DNA from: Aquarana catesbeiana
Taxonomy: Eukaryota; Chordata; Amphibia; Anura; Ranidae
NCBI RefSeq assembly: GCF_042186555.1
Contig: NC_133326.1
Span: 493,791,232 to 493,855,231 of the forward strand
Length of the DNA stretch: 64,000 nucleotides
Direction: 5' to 3'
Positions 20,676-33,002 of the stretch are shown here, piece after piece. A program made the translations under genes and the position numbers. Under the pieces are notes generated by a model. The model ran no database searches and had not been told where the DNA came from. It was given only the letters and a program-made list of their open reading frames with translations. The stretch's first letter is position 1. Each line of letters begins with the position of its first letter.

Positions 20676-23600
20676 TTAGGTTATGGGGTTTTCAAAGAGA
20701 ACCCACAGCTCCCATATTTGGTTATGCTTCTCAAGATTGTCATTTAAGGAGGCTGTGAGATATTCCATTCTCTTGACATCTCTGATCCTGGAGTGCAATT
20801 CCGATATCAAAGGCGGTTCCCTCTGCTTCCATTTTAGCGCCACCAAACATCGTGCGACAGTTAATATATGCGACAATAGTTTCTTGGACCTCTTAGGGAG
20901 AGAAGTTGGTGGGAGACCCAGCAAGAAAACCTTCGGATTGAAAGGCACCTCAGCATCCAAGATGGACCTAAGCAGGGAATGAACCATCTCCCAGTATGGG
21001 GCAATCAGAGGACAGGTCCAGTAAATGTGAAATAACGTCCCTCTGTCAATATGGCATCGCCAGCAACGAGAGTCAGACAATGGATAGATGGAATGGAGCA
21101 AGTCTGGGGTTTGGTACCAATGGAACATAATCTTATATTGGTTCTCTTTATATAGCATGCACATAGAGCTTTTAGAGGCCTGAGACCATATAAGCTGCCA
21201 TGTGTGTGGAGGGATGTCTACACCCAAGGCTCGCTCCCATTTACCCATATATGCATGCCGAGGACCCTCTGGCGAGAAATCATGCGTTAGGAGCTGGTAG
21301 GTCTGCGAGATCATGCCTTTAGGAGATGAGCTCTCCAGGCACAACTTTTCAAAATCGGTTAATGGGGAGAATTGAAGGTTAGGAACTAGAGATTGTGCAT
21401 AATGTCGTATTTGTAAATAGCTAAAAAAGGCTTGTTTGGGAATGTCAAATTCTTTTTGTAGATCTTGAAATGATCTCAATATGCGGGTCCTAGGGTCAAT
21501 CAGCTGGCCGTAACGGAATAGGTTCTTTTCCATCCAAAATGGGACATCTGTGAGGTCAGGCTGTCCGGGATGTTGGGAGTAAATAGAAAGGATGTAACCG
21601 GTGAGGAAGGGGTGGTAAGTGGATATGTCTGTTTTACACGTTTCCACAGCTGGCGTAGGAGAGACATTGGTCCCAATAGCCGCGAGTTTCCCGAAGATGC
21701 ATCAGAACTCCATAGCATGGAGTTCGGATGTATAGGGGCCAGCGAAAGCTTTTCGATCTGTGTCCAACGATTAAAAGCGTGGAGGGTACACCAAGAGGCT
21801 ACAGGGCGTAATTGAGCTGCCAAGTAATATTTGCCTATATTAGGAAACGCTAGACCACCTTGATTACGAGGAGCGTAGAGAACCGATTTAGCAATCCGGT
21901 GTCTCTTATAATTCCAAAAGAAATTAATCAGGTCACCCTGGAGTCTCTTTAGATGTGAGGCTGGCATAGGTATTGAAAGTGTCTCAAATAAGTATAAGAG
22001 CTGGGGTAGGATCATCATCTTCAGGGTCGCTAGACGTCCAAAGAGGGATAATTTCAGGGATTTCCATTTAGTCAATAAGGCTCTGATAGTGGTAAATAAA
22101 TGGGGAAAGTTAGCTTTATATAGGGAATCATATGTGGGCGTGAGATGGACCCCGAGGTATTTTACTATTTACTATTTTTCCAGGAGTAGTTAAATGATTG
22201 CGAAAGAGCCGCCTGTGTCTGAGGAGACATATTAAGGGGCAGAGCCTCTGTTTTAGAATTTTTTTATTCTATATCCAGATAGGGCACTATATCGATCTTA
22301 TTCTACATGTAGGTTCGGCAAAGAAATGTGCGGTTGCGTCAGAGTAAGGAGAACATCGTCAGCATATAGGGAGATCTTAAAGTCTCTAATACGGACTGGG
22401 ATGCCATGAATATTTGGGTTCTCCCTAATATGAGCCGCTAGGGGTTCTATACAAAGGGCGTAGAGTAGCGTTGGGAGCGGGCAACCTTGCCGCATTCCGT
22501 TTATCGGGAAGGTGGTAGATGTTGCGTGTTGTTTACGTACCGTTGCTGACGGGGACGAATATAGGTGATAAATGGCTTGCAAAAAGGGGCCTGTGATTCC
22601 GGCTCGTCGTAGGGTCGCAAACAGAAAAGCCCAACTTAGCCGATCAAAAGCTTTTTCTGCGTTAAGACTGAGCAGAAGTGCTTCTACTTTGGTTCTGTTT
22701 GCCACCTCCACTAGGTCAATAACCTTGCGGGTATTGTCCCCTGCTTGCTGCATGGGTATAAAGCCTACCTGGTCTTCGTGAATCAATGACGGCATAAAAT
22801 TGTTTAACCTGTTAGCTAGTAATTTCGTAAAAATTTTGAGGTCCGCATTAAGTAGCGCAATAGGTCTGTAGTTTGATGGTAAGCTGTGGTCCTTTCCAGG
22901 CTTGGGAATCAGTGTGAGATAAGAATTTTGCATATCTCGTGGGATAGGTGTCTCAGAGAGAAATGAATTAAACAGTGTTGTCATATAGGGAAGTAAATGC
23001 AGTAGGAAGGTTTTGTAGTACTGGTATGGGAATCCATCAGGACCCGGGGCTTTGTTATTTGGAAGTGATTTAATTGTGTCCGTGACCTCTTCCTCTGTAA
23101 TGGGGGAGTTTAGGGTGGTCAGGGCGGAAGGAGTGAGTCTCGGTATTTCACATTCTTCTAGATAAGAGTGGATTCTTTGGGACAGGTCTTGTGGGGGAGG
23201 GTTGTGCGGAACATTCGGATTGTTATACAAGGTCGAGTAGTAATCATGAAAGATCTGAGCAATCTTAGTGGGATGGGTTTGGGGAATGCCACCTCCATCA
23301 TTAAGTTGGGCAATTGAGGCGGTCGCGACACGGTCCCGTAGTTGTCTAGCTAATAACGTATGTGGTTTGTTTGCCTTGTCATAATAGGTCTGCCTTAATC
23401 GTATTAACGCCTTCTCAATTTTACCTAAGTCTATGTCTCTGAGACCAGCCCGTACCTGTACAATCTCTCTAAGAGTTTTTAAGGACGGAAAGGAGAGCAA
23501 ACGTGCTTCCAATTGTTTAAGCTTGTCTAGTAGAGCTATACGGGCAGTGTTAGCATTCCTTTTGAGTGCTGTGGATAGTGAGATACATTGGCCTCTGAGG

Positions 23601-24482
23601 ACCGCTTTATGACCCTCCCAGAGAGTGGCGATGGAAATCCTCTGGTGAATTGTTTTCTGCAAAATATAATTTCATGTTTTTTTCCAAGTCATCCCTGGAG
23701 GGGTCATGTTTAAGCAAGAAATCGTTCAAACGCCAATGACATGTACGAAGGGTTCCCGAAGACAATGCCAGGGACAGCGTGATCGGTGCATGGTCCGACC
23801 ATGAGATTGCTTGAATATCTGAGATCTTGCAGGCTGTCAGGGTTGGGGCATTTACAAAAAAATAGTCTAGGCGCGAATGAGATTTATGCGGGTGAGAGTA
23901 AAAGGTGAATTGTTTAGCTGAGGGGAAGGCAGTCCTCCAACAGTCAAACAGAGCGTATTTCCTAGTTAATTGACGGAAGAGAGATGATCTTCTATCAAGG
24001 GCCTTGGGGGCCTGACTCTGTCCAAGGGAGTGTCTGTCTAGGCAGGAGGAGAAAGTCAGGTTAAAGTCTCCTCCGATAACCAGGTATTGATGGAGAAAAG
24101 CAAATAGTCGTTTATACACTTTAGATAGGAAAGAGGTTTGGTTAGTGTTAGGGGCGTAAATGTTACAGTGTGTGAGATTAGTGTCTTTCCATGTACCTCT
24201 CAAGATGATATAATGTCCCTGGGGGTCTGAAATTATCGATTGTAACTTAAAGGGGGAGTCTTTTTTAAACAGGATAGCCACTCCCGCTCTTTTACGAGGA
24301 TTAGAGGCTAGGTATATCTGGGAGTAATACTTGGTGGCAAATGCCATATTGTCGGTCTTAGTAAGATGTGTTTCCTGAATGAAAATGATGTCAGCTTTAG
24401 ATCTTTTGAATTCCCTTAAGGCTAAGCTTCATTTAGTGTTGGAGTTAAGGCCTTTCACATTTAATGATAGTATGTCAATCAT
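20676..24482 (-). pseudogene. L1 copy 1 ORF2 (endonuclease, RT, Zn knuckle)
   Basis: Read on the minus strand from ATG at 24482. The N-terminus LSLNVKGLNSNTK is followed by an in-frame TGA. The AP-endonuclease domain follows with GDFNLTF and SWSDHAPITL. The RT has PGPDGFPYQYYK, LIPKPGKD and YADDVLL. In motif A the metal-binding aspartate of SLDAEKAFD reads asparagine (codon at 22661-22663). The C-terminal part (21647-20676) keeps the CWRCHIDRGTLFHIYWTC knuckle. Frame changes at about 23610-23660, 22080-22300 and 21500-21650 also break the gene. Confidence 0.9.
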
Positions 24483-25564
24483 TGGGTGTAAATAAAAAAA
24501 AAAAGAGCATTAGCTTACCAAGACAACCGAAGTGGCTATGGATGTGGAGGACGGTGAACGGATGAGCCTTCAGATAAGACACGTACCTAGCAGGAAACAT
24601 GCTTCTACAAACTGGACCCGGGCTCCAGAGGCGGGGGGCGCCCACAGCGTGGTAGGTAAGAGGGGAAGAGAGAAAAGAAAAGCCAATAGCAAAAGAGTAG
24701 AGAAAGATGTGAACGACAAAGAGAACACAAATTAGTACAAAATCAAATAACAGCCAAGTATAGTTTAACCCACCTGTACAAGGTGGTGGGTCGGAAACCC
24801 TCGAAGGGCCCCCCCCCCTATGTAGGAGGTAAAAACAATACTCTCCAAGGGGGTTAAGTGGGGAGCCACACGAAGGTCTCCCGGGGGAGGATAGGACAGC
24901 TCCAGGCCGGTCGTCCTCCTCTCCCAGATCCGCCTGCAGTTAAATAATTATGCAGCACACCGTAGTAAAGCCGCTAGATAATGAAAAACTTATATTTAAC
25001 AGCTAGTAACTAGAATACCATTTGGTCTAAGCCAAGGCAACAGATAAAGTCGGCTGCTGCAATTTTGCGCTCAGTATTGGACAAACCAGGATAGTATAGG
25101 GAGCACTGGTCAGAATATAAGCCTAGAAACCCTTCCAAATATCCTTTTAAGAACCCAGGGAGGGTGAAGGTATTTAAATAAACGCAGTAGTATACCCTAA
25201 TAAAGTGTGGGGTGGGAGGGATTGGGGGGGGTAGAGGGTGGTGAATGTGGGATAGGGGGGGGATAGAAGGAAGGGAAAGGATGAGGAGATGGAGGGGAAG
25301 GGAGGCAAGGGAAGGGGGGACCCCATTGATAATTTGGGAAGGCTTAAACATGACAATAATATATCATCGGTGGTATACATACTAAACTTGCATAAATGCG
25401 AAACCATAAAACCGTAATCCCACATAATGGCAATTAGGGTCTAGCCCTCTATAAGGTAGGAAGAAAAAACAGGATAATTCCTAAACTCTTAGCATGATAG
25501 GCAGTAATAGTGACTCCTATACTAGTGTCTCATCGTGATCCGGTGCCTCTCAAGCAGCAAAAAT
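24483..25564. other. L1 copy 1 ORF1-ORF2 spacer
   Basis: About 1.1 kb between the two ORF regions, longer than typical L1 spacers. G-rich runs (24809-24817, 25201-25320) and no recognisable gene. It could hold a further decayed insertion. Confidence 0.45.
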
Positions 25565-27128
25565 TTATCTCTGATGGGCAATTGCTGGAGGGCCATTGGA
25601 ATGCGGCCTCTGTCGCTTTCTCCCGTTCACTTGAACCCAGGGTTCTGGGCGAGGTGGTGGGGTTGGTAGGGGGTCCCACCCGGGAGTGGGCGGAATCGGA
25701 ATATCCAAATCTCTGCAAAATGAATGGAGGTCTTCCGGGTATCGCAGAGTAGTGGATCTCCCATCTTTCTTTGCTGTGAGGCTGAAGGGGAAACCCCAAT
25801 GATATCGAAAGTCATGTTCCTTCAACGTTGTGAGGAGTGATTGCAAGGAGCGTCTTTGCTGAAGGGTGATCCAGGACAAGTCCGGGTATAGCTGGCTGTA
25901 TGGGAGCACCATCGAAATCGATGGTGTGCATGTTGCGCGCCTTTCTCATTATGTCCTCCTTCAGGGCATAATTATGAACCCTGCAAATAACATCTCGTGG
26001 TCGTGGACCTGGTCCACGGGGGCGGAGTGCGCGATGGGCCCGGTCCAATTTAACTCTTTGATTTTCCGGGCGACCCAGTACATTATTGAAAATAGCTTGT
26101 AATGTGACTTGTAAGTCCTTGTCCTGGGTCGCCTCGGACTCTAATGTTATTGCGTCTGCCTCTGTTATCAAGGTCCTCAAGGTGGCGTTGAAACTCTCTG
26201 AGGGCCGAGGCTTGTGTGGACAATCGATCATGTATATGGGAGATTTCCATCTTTGTGTCATATGCTTCTTCTTCTATGGAATGGACTTTAGCAGACAAGT
26301 GATGTAGATCAGTACGGAGCATGTTAATTTCAGATCTGCATGTATCACGTACCTCTTGAATAAGCATGCGGAAGTCCTGTTTCGTAGGCATTCAACGAAC
26401 ATAGTCTCTCCAAGAAGTACATGCCTCAAGTTCAGGGTCAGGGTCCATTATGGCATGAGAGTGTGAATCCCTCATAGTAATGGAGGGGATGCCCGGCGGG
26501 GGGAGTCCCCTCTGAGATGCATGCGGAGGGTCTTGGAGTTAGGCTGCATAGCTGGGTCAGTAGCATATACATGGGCTGCATGTGAATAAGCCCCCTGCAG
26601 CTCATCAAGCTGTGGTGATGAGGAAGGCCCTGCAGCTTTGTTGGACTCCCTGCGGTGTGGGGATGTGGATAGTGTCTTGTCCCTTGAGGCCTGGGGTCTT
26701 TGTGGCAAAGTGCTTGGGTCCCACTCCTGCGCTGAAGTTTCCCACAGAGGGGAGGCTTGGCCTGAACTCGGTGACTGTGTAGGCCCCATTAGGCAGGGAG
26801 GAAACGGCTGGGACAGGCTGCCTAATGTGTTTCCCATAAGGGAAAGTGCAGGACCGGCCTGGATGTTAGTTGGTGGGAGCGGTGGGCGACCGGGCAACAG
26901 ATCCCCTTCAGAGGCATATCTGTCGGTTCGTTGACCTGGGGAGAGCCGCGGAGGAGAAGAGGAGAGGGCCACTGCATATGTTGGTGGAGCCGGCGCCATC
27001 TTGGCCTTGTGGTGTCCCGCCGGAGCTCCAAGGCCGAAGTACTCCGTAATGAAAGGTGGGGGAGCCGAGGAAGATCTTGTGGTGTGTCCCTTAGGTTCTG
27101 TGTCTTTAGCCTTGCGGGGTTTGCCCAT
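25565..27128 (-). pseudogene. L1 copy 1 ORF1 (RNA-binding protein)
   Basis: Starts MGKPRKAKDTEPKG at 27128, with a long proline/serine-rich N-terminal part. A second frame (26391-26083) holds the coiled coil and the RRNNIRVRG signature of the L1 ORF1 RRM. A third (26261-25812) holds LGRPENQRVKLDRAHRAL, and a fourth (25912-25565) the C-terminal HDFRYHWGFPFSL segment. Domain order is that of L1 ORF1p. At least two frame changes and stops break it. Confidence 0.85.
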
Positions 27129-27230
27129 GATTTCGGTGCTTTTTTGCTGCTTTTAGCTGTATGCAGGCGGATCTGGTCAGGAGCTCTAAAGAGACACGTC
27201 CGCTCTGGAGGCCATCCAAGCCACGCCCCC

Positions 27231-27245
27231 CTTGAGTTCACCTTT
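27231..27245. repeat. Right target-site duplication of L1 copy 1
   Basis: CTTGAGTTCACCTTT, identical to 14658-14672. It directly follows the 5' end of the L1. Confidence 0.9.
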
Positions 27246-27458
27246 AAAGCACCCATCTGATCCAGTCCGGGTGTGTTGAATAATATTTATAGGGGTATCG
27301 TCTGTGGCATTAACCACTTTTCTACCAAGGCAGTACTTAAATTTTTTACACACGTTTAAAATTTTTTTTTTTTGCACAAAAATTACAGTAAAACAATTCA
27401 CATGTGTGAATTTGTTTCCATACACATGTTCCCTATGCTGTGTGTTTGCATGGGTTAA

Positions 27459-27461
<3 letters not shown>

Positions 27462-27522
<61 letters not shown>
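27462..27522. repeat. (TA)n microsatellite
   Basis: About 30 uninterrupted TA units, followed by a T run. Confidence 0.95.
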
Positions 27523-27531
<9 letters not shown>

Positions 27532-27535
27532 TTTT

Positions 27536-27902
27536 CATTTAAAGTGTTACTAAACCCAGTAATATGAAAATAGTTTATAGTAATTTCCTCCTTAGCCTGT
27601 ATACATGCCCACATGTGTGATGTCAATAATATGTGACCTGGCTATCTCTGAGAACAAATATATGTTCTCTCCAGCATAAAAGGCACAACTGAGCATGTGC
27701 AGGTTGGCTATTGCCTGTGTGTTAGCTGGCCTTCCCAAGCTAGACATTGCAGGAGGGGGAGGATCTGTGCATGCAGGATAAAGCAGCCTTTCATACACAA
27801 TGCAGTGGATTAACCCCTTAAGTTCTGCAGTGAGTATAAGAAGCATGCTATGCTGCATATACAGACTGATTTTACTGTTGTGGGTTTAGTAACACTTTAA
27901 CT
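27536..27902. repeat. MITE-like element with 22-bp inverted ends
   Basis: The left end AAAGTGTTACTAAACCC (about 27541) and right end GGGTTTAGTAACACTTT (about 27883) are exact complements. There is no coding capacity. It differs from the MITE at 6665 and 10329. Confidence 0.75.
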
Positions 27903-27949
27903 TTATTGCTGTCACAAGGGGGCTCTCTAGCTATCTGCCATAACCCCAG

Positions 27950-28710
27950 TAAAAAAATTTTCTGTGGGCCATTTGGCGCCAGCTAAAAGTTATCCCGGCA
28001 GCAGATTCACCACAGGATCGCTTTTAGAAGTGGCGGGAGAGGTGCCAACCCCCCCACCCCCACTCGGCTCTATGTCCTTGGCGGACCAAAGCGACCTCTG
28101 ACGTCCCTTCCGGTTCTCAGGCTTAAAGAAAGTATTTATTTATTTTTTAAGTCAAACTGTCAATTTTTTTTTCCTTTTGCTAATAAAGGTAAATGAGAGA
28201 TCTGGGGCCTTTTTGACCCCAGATCTCTCAATAAAGAGTACCTTTCATGTTTATTTCTATTACAAGGGATGTTTTCATTTTTCCAGTAATACAAATAAAA
28301 GCGATACAAAAAAATAAAATAAAGGGACAGTGTAAAAAAAAGAAAAAAAAAAAAAAGTAAAGCGCCCCATCCCTCCGTTCTCATGTGCAGAAGCGAAAGC
28401 AATAATTCTAGCACAAGACCTCCTCTGTAAACTACAAAAAAATGTAAAGCATCTCCTATGGAGATTTTAGGTACATCACCATTCCATGAACGTGCACAAT
28501 TTTAAAGTATGACATGTATCTATTTACTCAGCGTAACATCATCTTTCACATTATACAAAAACATTGGGCTAACTTTAGTGGTATGTTTTTTTTTTTTTTT
28601 TTTTTAACTTCATTAAAGTGTACTTTTTCTTTTTTCCAAAAAAATAGCGTTTGAAAGACCGCTGTGCAAATACAGTGTGACATAAAATGTTGCATTCTGT
28701 AGGGTCTCTG
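27950..28710 (-). repeat. Fragment related to the element at 57610-58771
   Basis: Read on the minus strand, several blocks match 57740-58340 in order: AAAGTTAGCCCAAT, the CACATTATACAAAAACATTG region, the GGAGATTTTAGGTAC block and ATCTCTCA near a hairpin at 28193-28230. Ends are not resolved. Confidence 0.5.
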
Positions 28711-28775
28711 CTAATATATATATATATCTCCAGTATGGTGGCCTGAATTTATGGGAGGAGCCCGGAGGTATTTAA

Positions 28776-29734
28776 CCACTTCAATACAGGGCACTTGTAC
28801 ACCTTCCTGCCCAGACCAATTTTCAGCTTTCAGCGCTGTCGCAGTTTGAATGACAATTGCACGGTCATCCAACACTGTACCCAAACTAAATTTTTATCAT
28901 TTTGTTCCCACAAATAGAGCTTTCTTTTGGTGGTATTTGATTACCTCTGCTGTTTTTATTTTTTGCTAAACAAATAAAAAAAGACCGAAAATTTTGAAAA
29001 AAATAAAGTTTTGCTTTTGTTTCTGTTAAAAAATTTAGTAAATAAGTAAGTTTTCTCGTTCACTGATATGCAGCACTGATGGGCACTGGTAGGCGGCATT
29101 GATGGGTGGCACTGTTATGCAGTACTGATGGGCATTGATAGGCGGTGCTGAAGGGGACTCATGGGTGGCACTGGTGGGCACTGATAGCTGACACTGAAAG
29201 GCTGCAAAGATGAGTTCTTATGGGTGGCACTGCTGGGCACTGATAGGCGGCACTGCTGGGCACTGATAGGCGGCACTGCTGGGCACTGATACGCAGCACT
29301 GATAGGCATGCCTGGTGGCACTGGCAGTGGTAGGCATTGTGAGTGGGCACTGATTGGCAGCTGCCTGGGCATTGATTGTCAGCTGCCTGAGCACAGATTA
29401 GTATTTCCCTGGGGGTCTAGGGGGGTCTAGGGGGCATACCTGGTGGTCCAGTGTGGATGGCTTCCCTGGTGGTCCTGGGCGGCTTCCCTGGTGGTCCTGG
29501 GTGGTCCTGGGTGGGATCCAAGGGGGGGCTGTGCTGATAAACAATCAGCACAGACCCCCCCCCTGTCAGGAGAGCAGCCGATCGGCTCTCCTCTACTCGC
29601 GTCTGTCAGACTGACACCCCGCAACAACGATTGCCGCCCCCGGCTCAATATCCTGCGGACGTCATATGACGCCCAGTCAGGTTATTGAAACCACTTTGCC
29701 GCCGTCATTCTGCTATATGGCGGGCGGCAAGTGG
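28776..29734 (+). mobile_element. TTAA-flanked non-autonomous element A (959 bp)
   Basis: It starts CCACTTCAATACAGGG after TTAA (28772-28775) and ends GGCGGCAAGTGG before TTAA (29735-29738). It contains the family block TAGAGCTTTCTTTTGGTGGT at about 28917 and a GGCACTGATAGGCGGC-type minisatellite at 29060-29340. TTAA duplication suggests a piggyBac-type transposase in trans. No ORF. Confidence 0.75.
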
Positions 29735-29738
29735 TTAA

Positions 29739-30566
29739 CCTCTTCCCATCCGTGCTATAGCTGAATGACGGCTACAGCGCGGACCTATATTGCCGGGAGG
29801 TCGTTAATAAACGTCCTCCCCTTTTGCATGCTCCCTGGCGAGCCCTGTGATCCCAGAGTCAATGAGACTCGGATGATCACAGATCGGATCGATCCCGGGC
29901 CCCTTACAATGTGATCAGCTGTCAGCCAATGACAGCTGATCACGTGATGTAAACAGAAGATCGGTAATTTTTTTTTTTTTTCCTCCTCACGCTGTCAGAA
30001 AAAAAAAAGCCGATCACTGACTTCTGTGTAAGGGACATCAGTCCCGAAGAGGAAGAGGCACAGCCACCTCATCAGTGTATAACAGTGCCACCTATCAATG
30101 CCCACCAGTGGTGCCAATCAATGCCTCATCAGTGCCACCAAGCAGTGCTGCCTATCAGTGTCGCCTACCAGTGCCCATCATTGCTGCCCATTACTGCCAC
30201 CTATTAGTGCTCTTCAGTGCCACTTATTAATGCCCTTCAGTGTTGCCCATCAGTGCCGCCTATCGGTGCCCATCAGTGCAGCCTCATCAGCATACATCAA
30301 TGAAGGAGAAAAATTACCTGTTTGCAAAATTTTACAAAATAGAAAACCTGTTTTTATATTTTTTTTTTTTCAAAATTTTCGGCCTTATTTTCTTTAACAA
30401 AAAATACCACCAAAAGAAAGCTCTGTTTGTGTGGAAAAAAATTATAAAACTTTCGGTTGGGTATAGTGTTGCATGACCGCGCAATTGTCGTTCAAAGAGT
30501 GACAGCTCTGAAAGCTAAAAATTGATCTGGACAGAAAGGGGGTTTAAGTGCCCAGTAAGCAAGTGG
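29739..30566 (-). mobile_element. TTAA-flanked non-autonomous element B (828 bp), opposite orientation
   Basis: Its right half is the complement of the left half of element A, so it is a copy of the same family in reverse. The family block ACCACCAAAAGAAAGCTCT lies at about 30408. It shares TTAA 29735-29738 with element A and ends at TTAA 30567-30570. A CAGTGCC-type minisatellite covers 30090-30300. Confidence 0.75.
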
Positions 30567-30570
30567 TTAA

Positions 30571-31295
30571 GCAGTGCGCGATACTTAACGTCAGCAGGCT
30601 GACTTTTCAGCTCACTTTGTGTTCGTGCGTCTGTTGTTCCCGAATACAGTGTGTTGCATTTGCTTATTCGTAGCTTTTCGTTCAAATCTCGCTCGCGATC
30701 GCAGGTAGGAGTCGTTACTTTGCATTCATATCATGTCCTAATCGTTGCCATTCGTTGTATCCCCCATGTCGTGTGTTCAGTTCCTGTCATGGAACTTACG
30801 AATCTTTCATACACTGTTCTTCCCCCGTTACTTGGCAAGTTATTTTGTGTGTGTGTCATGCATGGCACCACCCCACATTCTTCGGATACATTGCATATCC
30901 ACTTCAGACCGATACAGACCCAGACGCACGGCCATTGTCGCAGGTAGGATTTGTTACCATGTCGTGTCAATTCGTAGACACTCGCAGTGTCACCCATACC
31001 ATGTGTTCGAATCCCGCAGTGGAACTTAAGAATCATTTGTAAGCACTTCTCTCATTCTGTTTTTCCACACCAAATTTTGCCTCGTGCACAGCATCACGCC
31101 ACACCTTCCTGATACGTTGCCCTCCCGCCACAGTCCGCTGTGAACCACTCGTATGGCTCACTGTTGCAGGTATGATTCGTTACCACATTCTTTTGTCATA
31201 TCAATTCCTTACCATTCGTTGTCTCCCAAGTCGTTTGTTAGTTCCCCCTACGGAACCTACAAATCGAATGGGCATTGTCCTTATCCCTTATACTG
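30571..31295 (+). repeat. Terminal region of the DIRS/Ngaro-like element with tandem repeats
   Basis: Three diverged units of about 230 bp begin near 30695, 30930 and 31160. Each has GCAGGTAGGA/GCAGGTATGA, a CGTTACCA-type block and a GGAACTTA.GAATC / GGAACCTACAAATC block. The same blocks appear once, complemented, in the right end (37720-37830). Confidence 0.6.
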
Positions 31296-31822
31296 AAAGT
31301 GTATATGGTGAACCGCGCTAATAATCTAATAAATATCTAATAAAGTGCAAATTGCAAACCACCGGATTCACTCCAGTGGGGCATACACAACAATTGAAAT
31401 AGTACAAAGCATAACATCTGCTATTAAAGTGAAAAAAAAACGTATAAGTGCAATTGAATAAAAAGTTCTTATCAAAAAACTCAAGTCCAAAAACAGAAAA
31501 AGGGGGTCATTCAATATATTCAAGTGTAAAGGTGACTTTTCCAATGCTTGAGTGAATAGGGAAATCCTCCACCAACACTGAGCAAACAGCCTACTCATCA
31601 GATGGAGATGATCCCCATTACAGAGATCACAACAGCCTTTGAATTATCAAACTGCTTCCAGAAATCCGTCACTGCAAGTCCAAATGGTGTCAGATAGAGA
31701 TGATCCCCATTACAGAGATCACAATAGCCCGCTTAGGAGTATGGTAAGCCGCCAAACAAGCCAGGTGTTTCTATCCCTTTCTCAGTAACCCAACTCTCAT
31801 TCGTTGAGACCCTGCAGCCAGG
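31296..31822. other. Unassigned AT-rich stretch with a 39-bp direct repeat
   Basis: GAGATGATCCCCATTACAGA with its flanks occurs twice, at 31599-31637 and 31691-31729, 92 bp apart. The first part (GAACCGCGCTAATAATC) may be a PLE terminal fragment. No gene. Confidence 0.4.
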
Positions 31823-31838
31823 CAAAACGGTCTCAGCA

Positions 31839-32821
31839 ACAAATTTCAACTTCGGTGCAAATCCTCTGTAGAGGGAGCCCACACACCACCAATGATAATA
31901 AAGAGGCTTACCAGACTTGGTGGACCCAACAAGGCATACGCCAAGTGAGGTCAAACAGGCTTAAGTGGTGCTGGGCTGGAACGAGTGCAGAGGAGCAGGG
32001 ATGGAGGAATGACTTCCACGTAACTGTGTTCCTCCGACGTGGTCCGGCTCAAAGGTCGTGTCACTTGAAACCATGTTAGGATGAATGAAGGAAAAGAAGG
32101 ATGGGCCAAATAGTGTGAATCTGTATAAATGAAAATTTATTTAAAATATATATAATATACACTCACATGAAAAGTGTCTAAAAAAACAGCGCTGTGAAGA
32201 AGTGGCGACAGTGGGGTCCTACCTGACGCGTTTCGTCTGCATAGACTGCATAGACTTCTTCACAGCGCTGTTTTTTAGACACTTTTCATGTGAGTGTATA
32301 TTATATATATTTTAAATAAATTTTCATTTATACGGATTCACACTATTTGGCCCATCCTTCTTTTCCTTCATTCATCCTAACACGGTTTCGAGTGACACGA
32401 CCTTTGAGCCGGACCACGTCGGAGGAACACAGTTACGTGGAAGTCATTCCTCCATCCCTGCTCCTCTGCACTCGTTCCAGCCCAGCACCACTTAAGCCTG
32501 TTTGACCTCACTTGGCGTATGCCTTGTTGGGTCCACCAAGTCTGGTAAGCCTCTTTATTATCATTGGTGGTGTGTGGGCTCCCTCTACAGAGGATTTGCA
32601 CCGAAGTTGAAATTTGTTCCAGAGTACTTTATACTTCCATCTTTTTCTCCCAGGACGTTTTTGTCAACATATGAACTTTGAACTGTCAGTTCTTAGGCTA
32701 CATTTTTTATCCCCTTCCTTAGCGCTACACATATTTTGTTTTTTGCCTGTTTTCCATACTTGTTGGTTGTGTTAGCTGCTTTCCATTCCCCCCTTCAGGT
32801 AGCGCAGAATTATTGTATATA
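31839..32821. mobile_element. PLE-type inverted dimer without RT (983 bp), 16-bp TSD
   Basis: The target duplication CAAAACGGTCTCAGCA lies at 31823-31838 and 32822-32837. Two arms of about 370 bp (about 31840-32210 and 32250-32622) are near-perfect complements. The unmatched centre holds GACGCGTTTCGTC (32225-32237), which on the minus strand gives the GACGAAACGCGTC block of the hammerhead-like motif at 5568-5580. A tail with GTGTTAGCTGCTTTC follows the right arm and resembles the tail of 39579-40614. Frames seen inside are just the arms translated. Confidence 0.75.
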
Positions 32822-32953
32822 CAAAACGGTCTCAGCAGCCTGACACCCTTGTTGAAACCTTTGCAAAACGCAATAGCCTCTCATTCATCAAAAAACCTTT
32901 GCCACCACTCAATCTCGGCCCAGCAACCTGACACCTGTTGAGACCCTTGCAAC

Positions 32954-32956
<3 letters not shown>

Positions 32957-32998
<42 letters not shown>
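32957..32998. repeat. (TA)n microsatellite
   Basis: About 20 uninterrupted TA units downstream of the recombinase gene of the DIRS/Ngaro-like element. Confidence 0.95.

Positions 32999-33002
<4 letters not shown>

Larger units (their letters stand above)
14670..27230 (-). mobile_element. L1-type LINE copy 1, near full length, minus strand
   Basis: A poly-T tail (14670-14683) marks the 3' end. ORF2 and ORF1 regions follow in minus orientation. The 5' end on the minus strand starts GGGGGCGTGGCTTGGATGGC, close to the start of L1 copy 2. Exact 15-bp duplications flank it. Subtracting the Harbinger insertion leaves about 7.0 kb, a normal full-length L1. Both ORFs are broken. Confidence 0.9.

Noticed and set aside
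26472..27128. Independent proline/serine-rich host gene on minus
   Set aside because: It directly precedes the coiled coil and RRM of L1 ORF1 in the same orientation and lies within the L1 target duplications, so it is the ORF1 N-terminus.
29060..29380. Possible CRISPR-like array of short repeats
   Set aside because: Units are adjacent and drifting, with no unique spacers; it is a minisatellite in a eukaryotic transposable element.
31804..32601. Two near-identical open frames on opposite strands
   Set aside because: They are the two arms of one PLE-type palindrome read in opposite directions; no known protein, and both are bounded by the arms.
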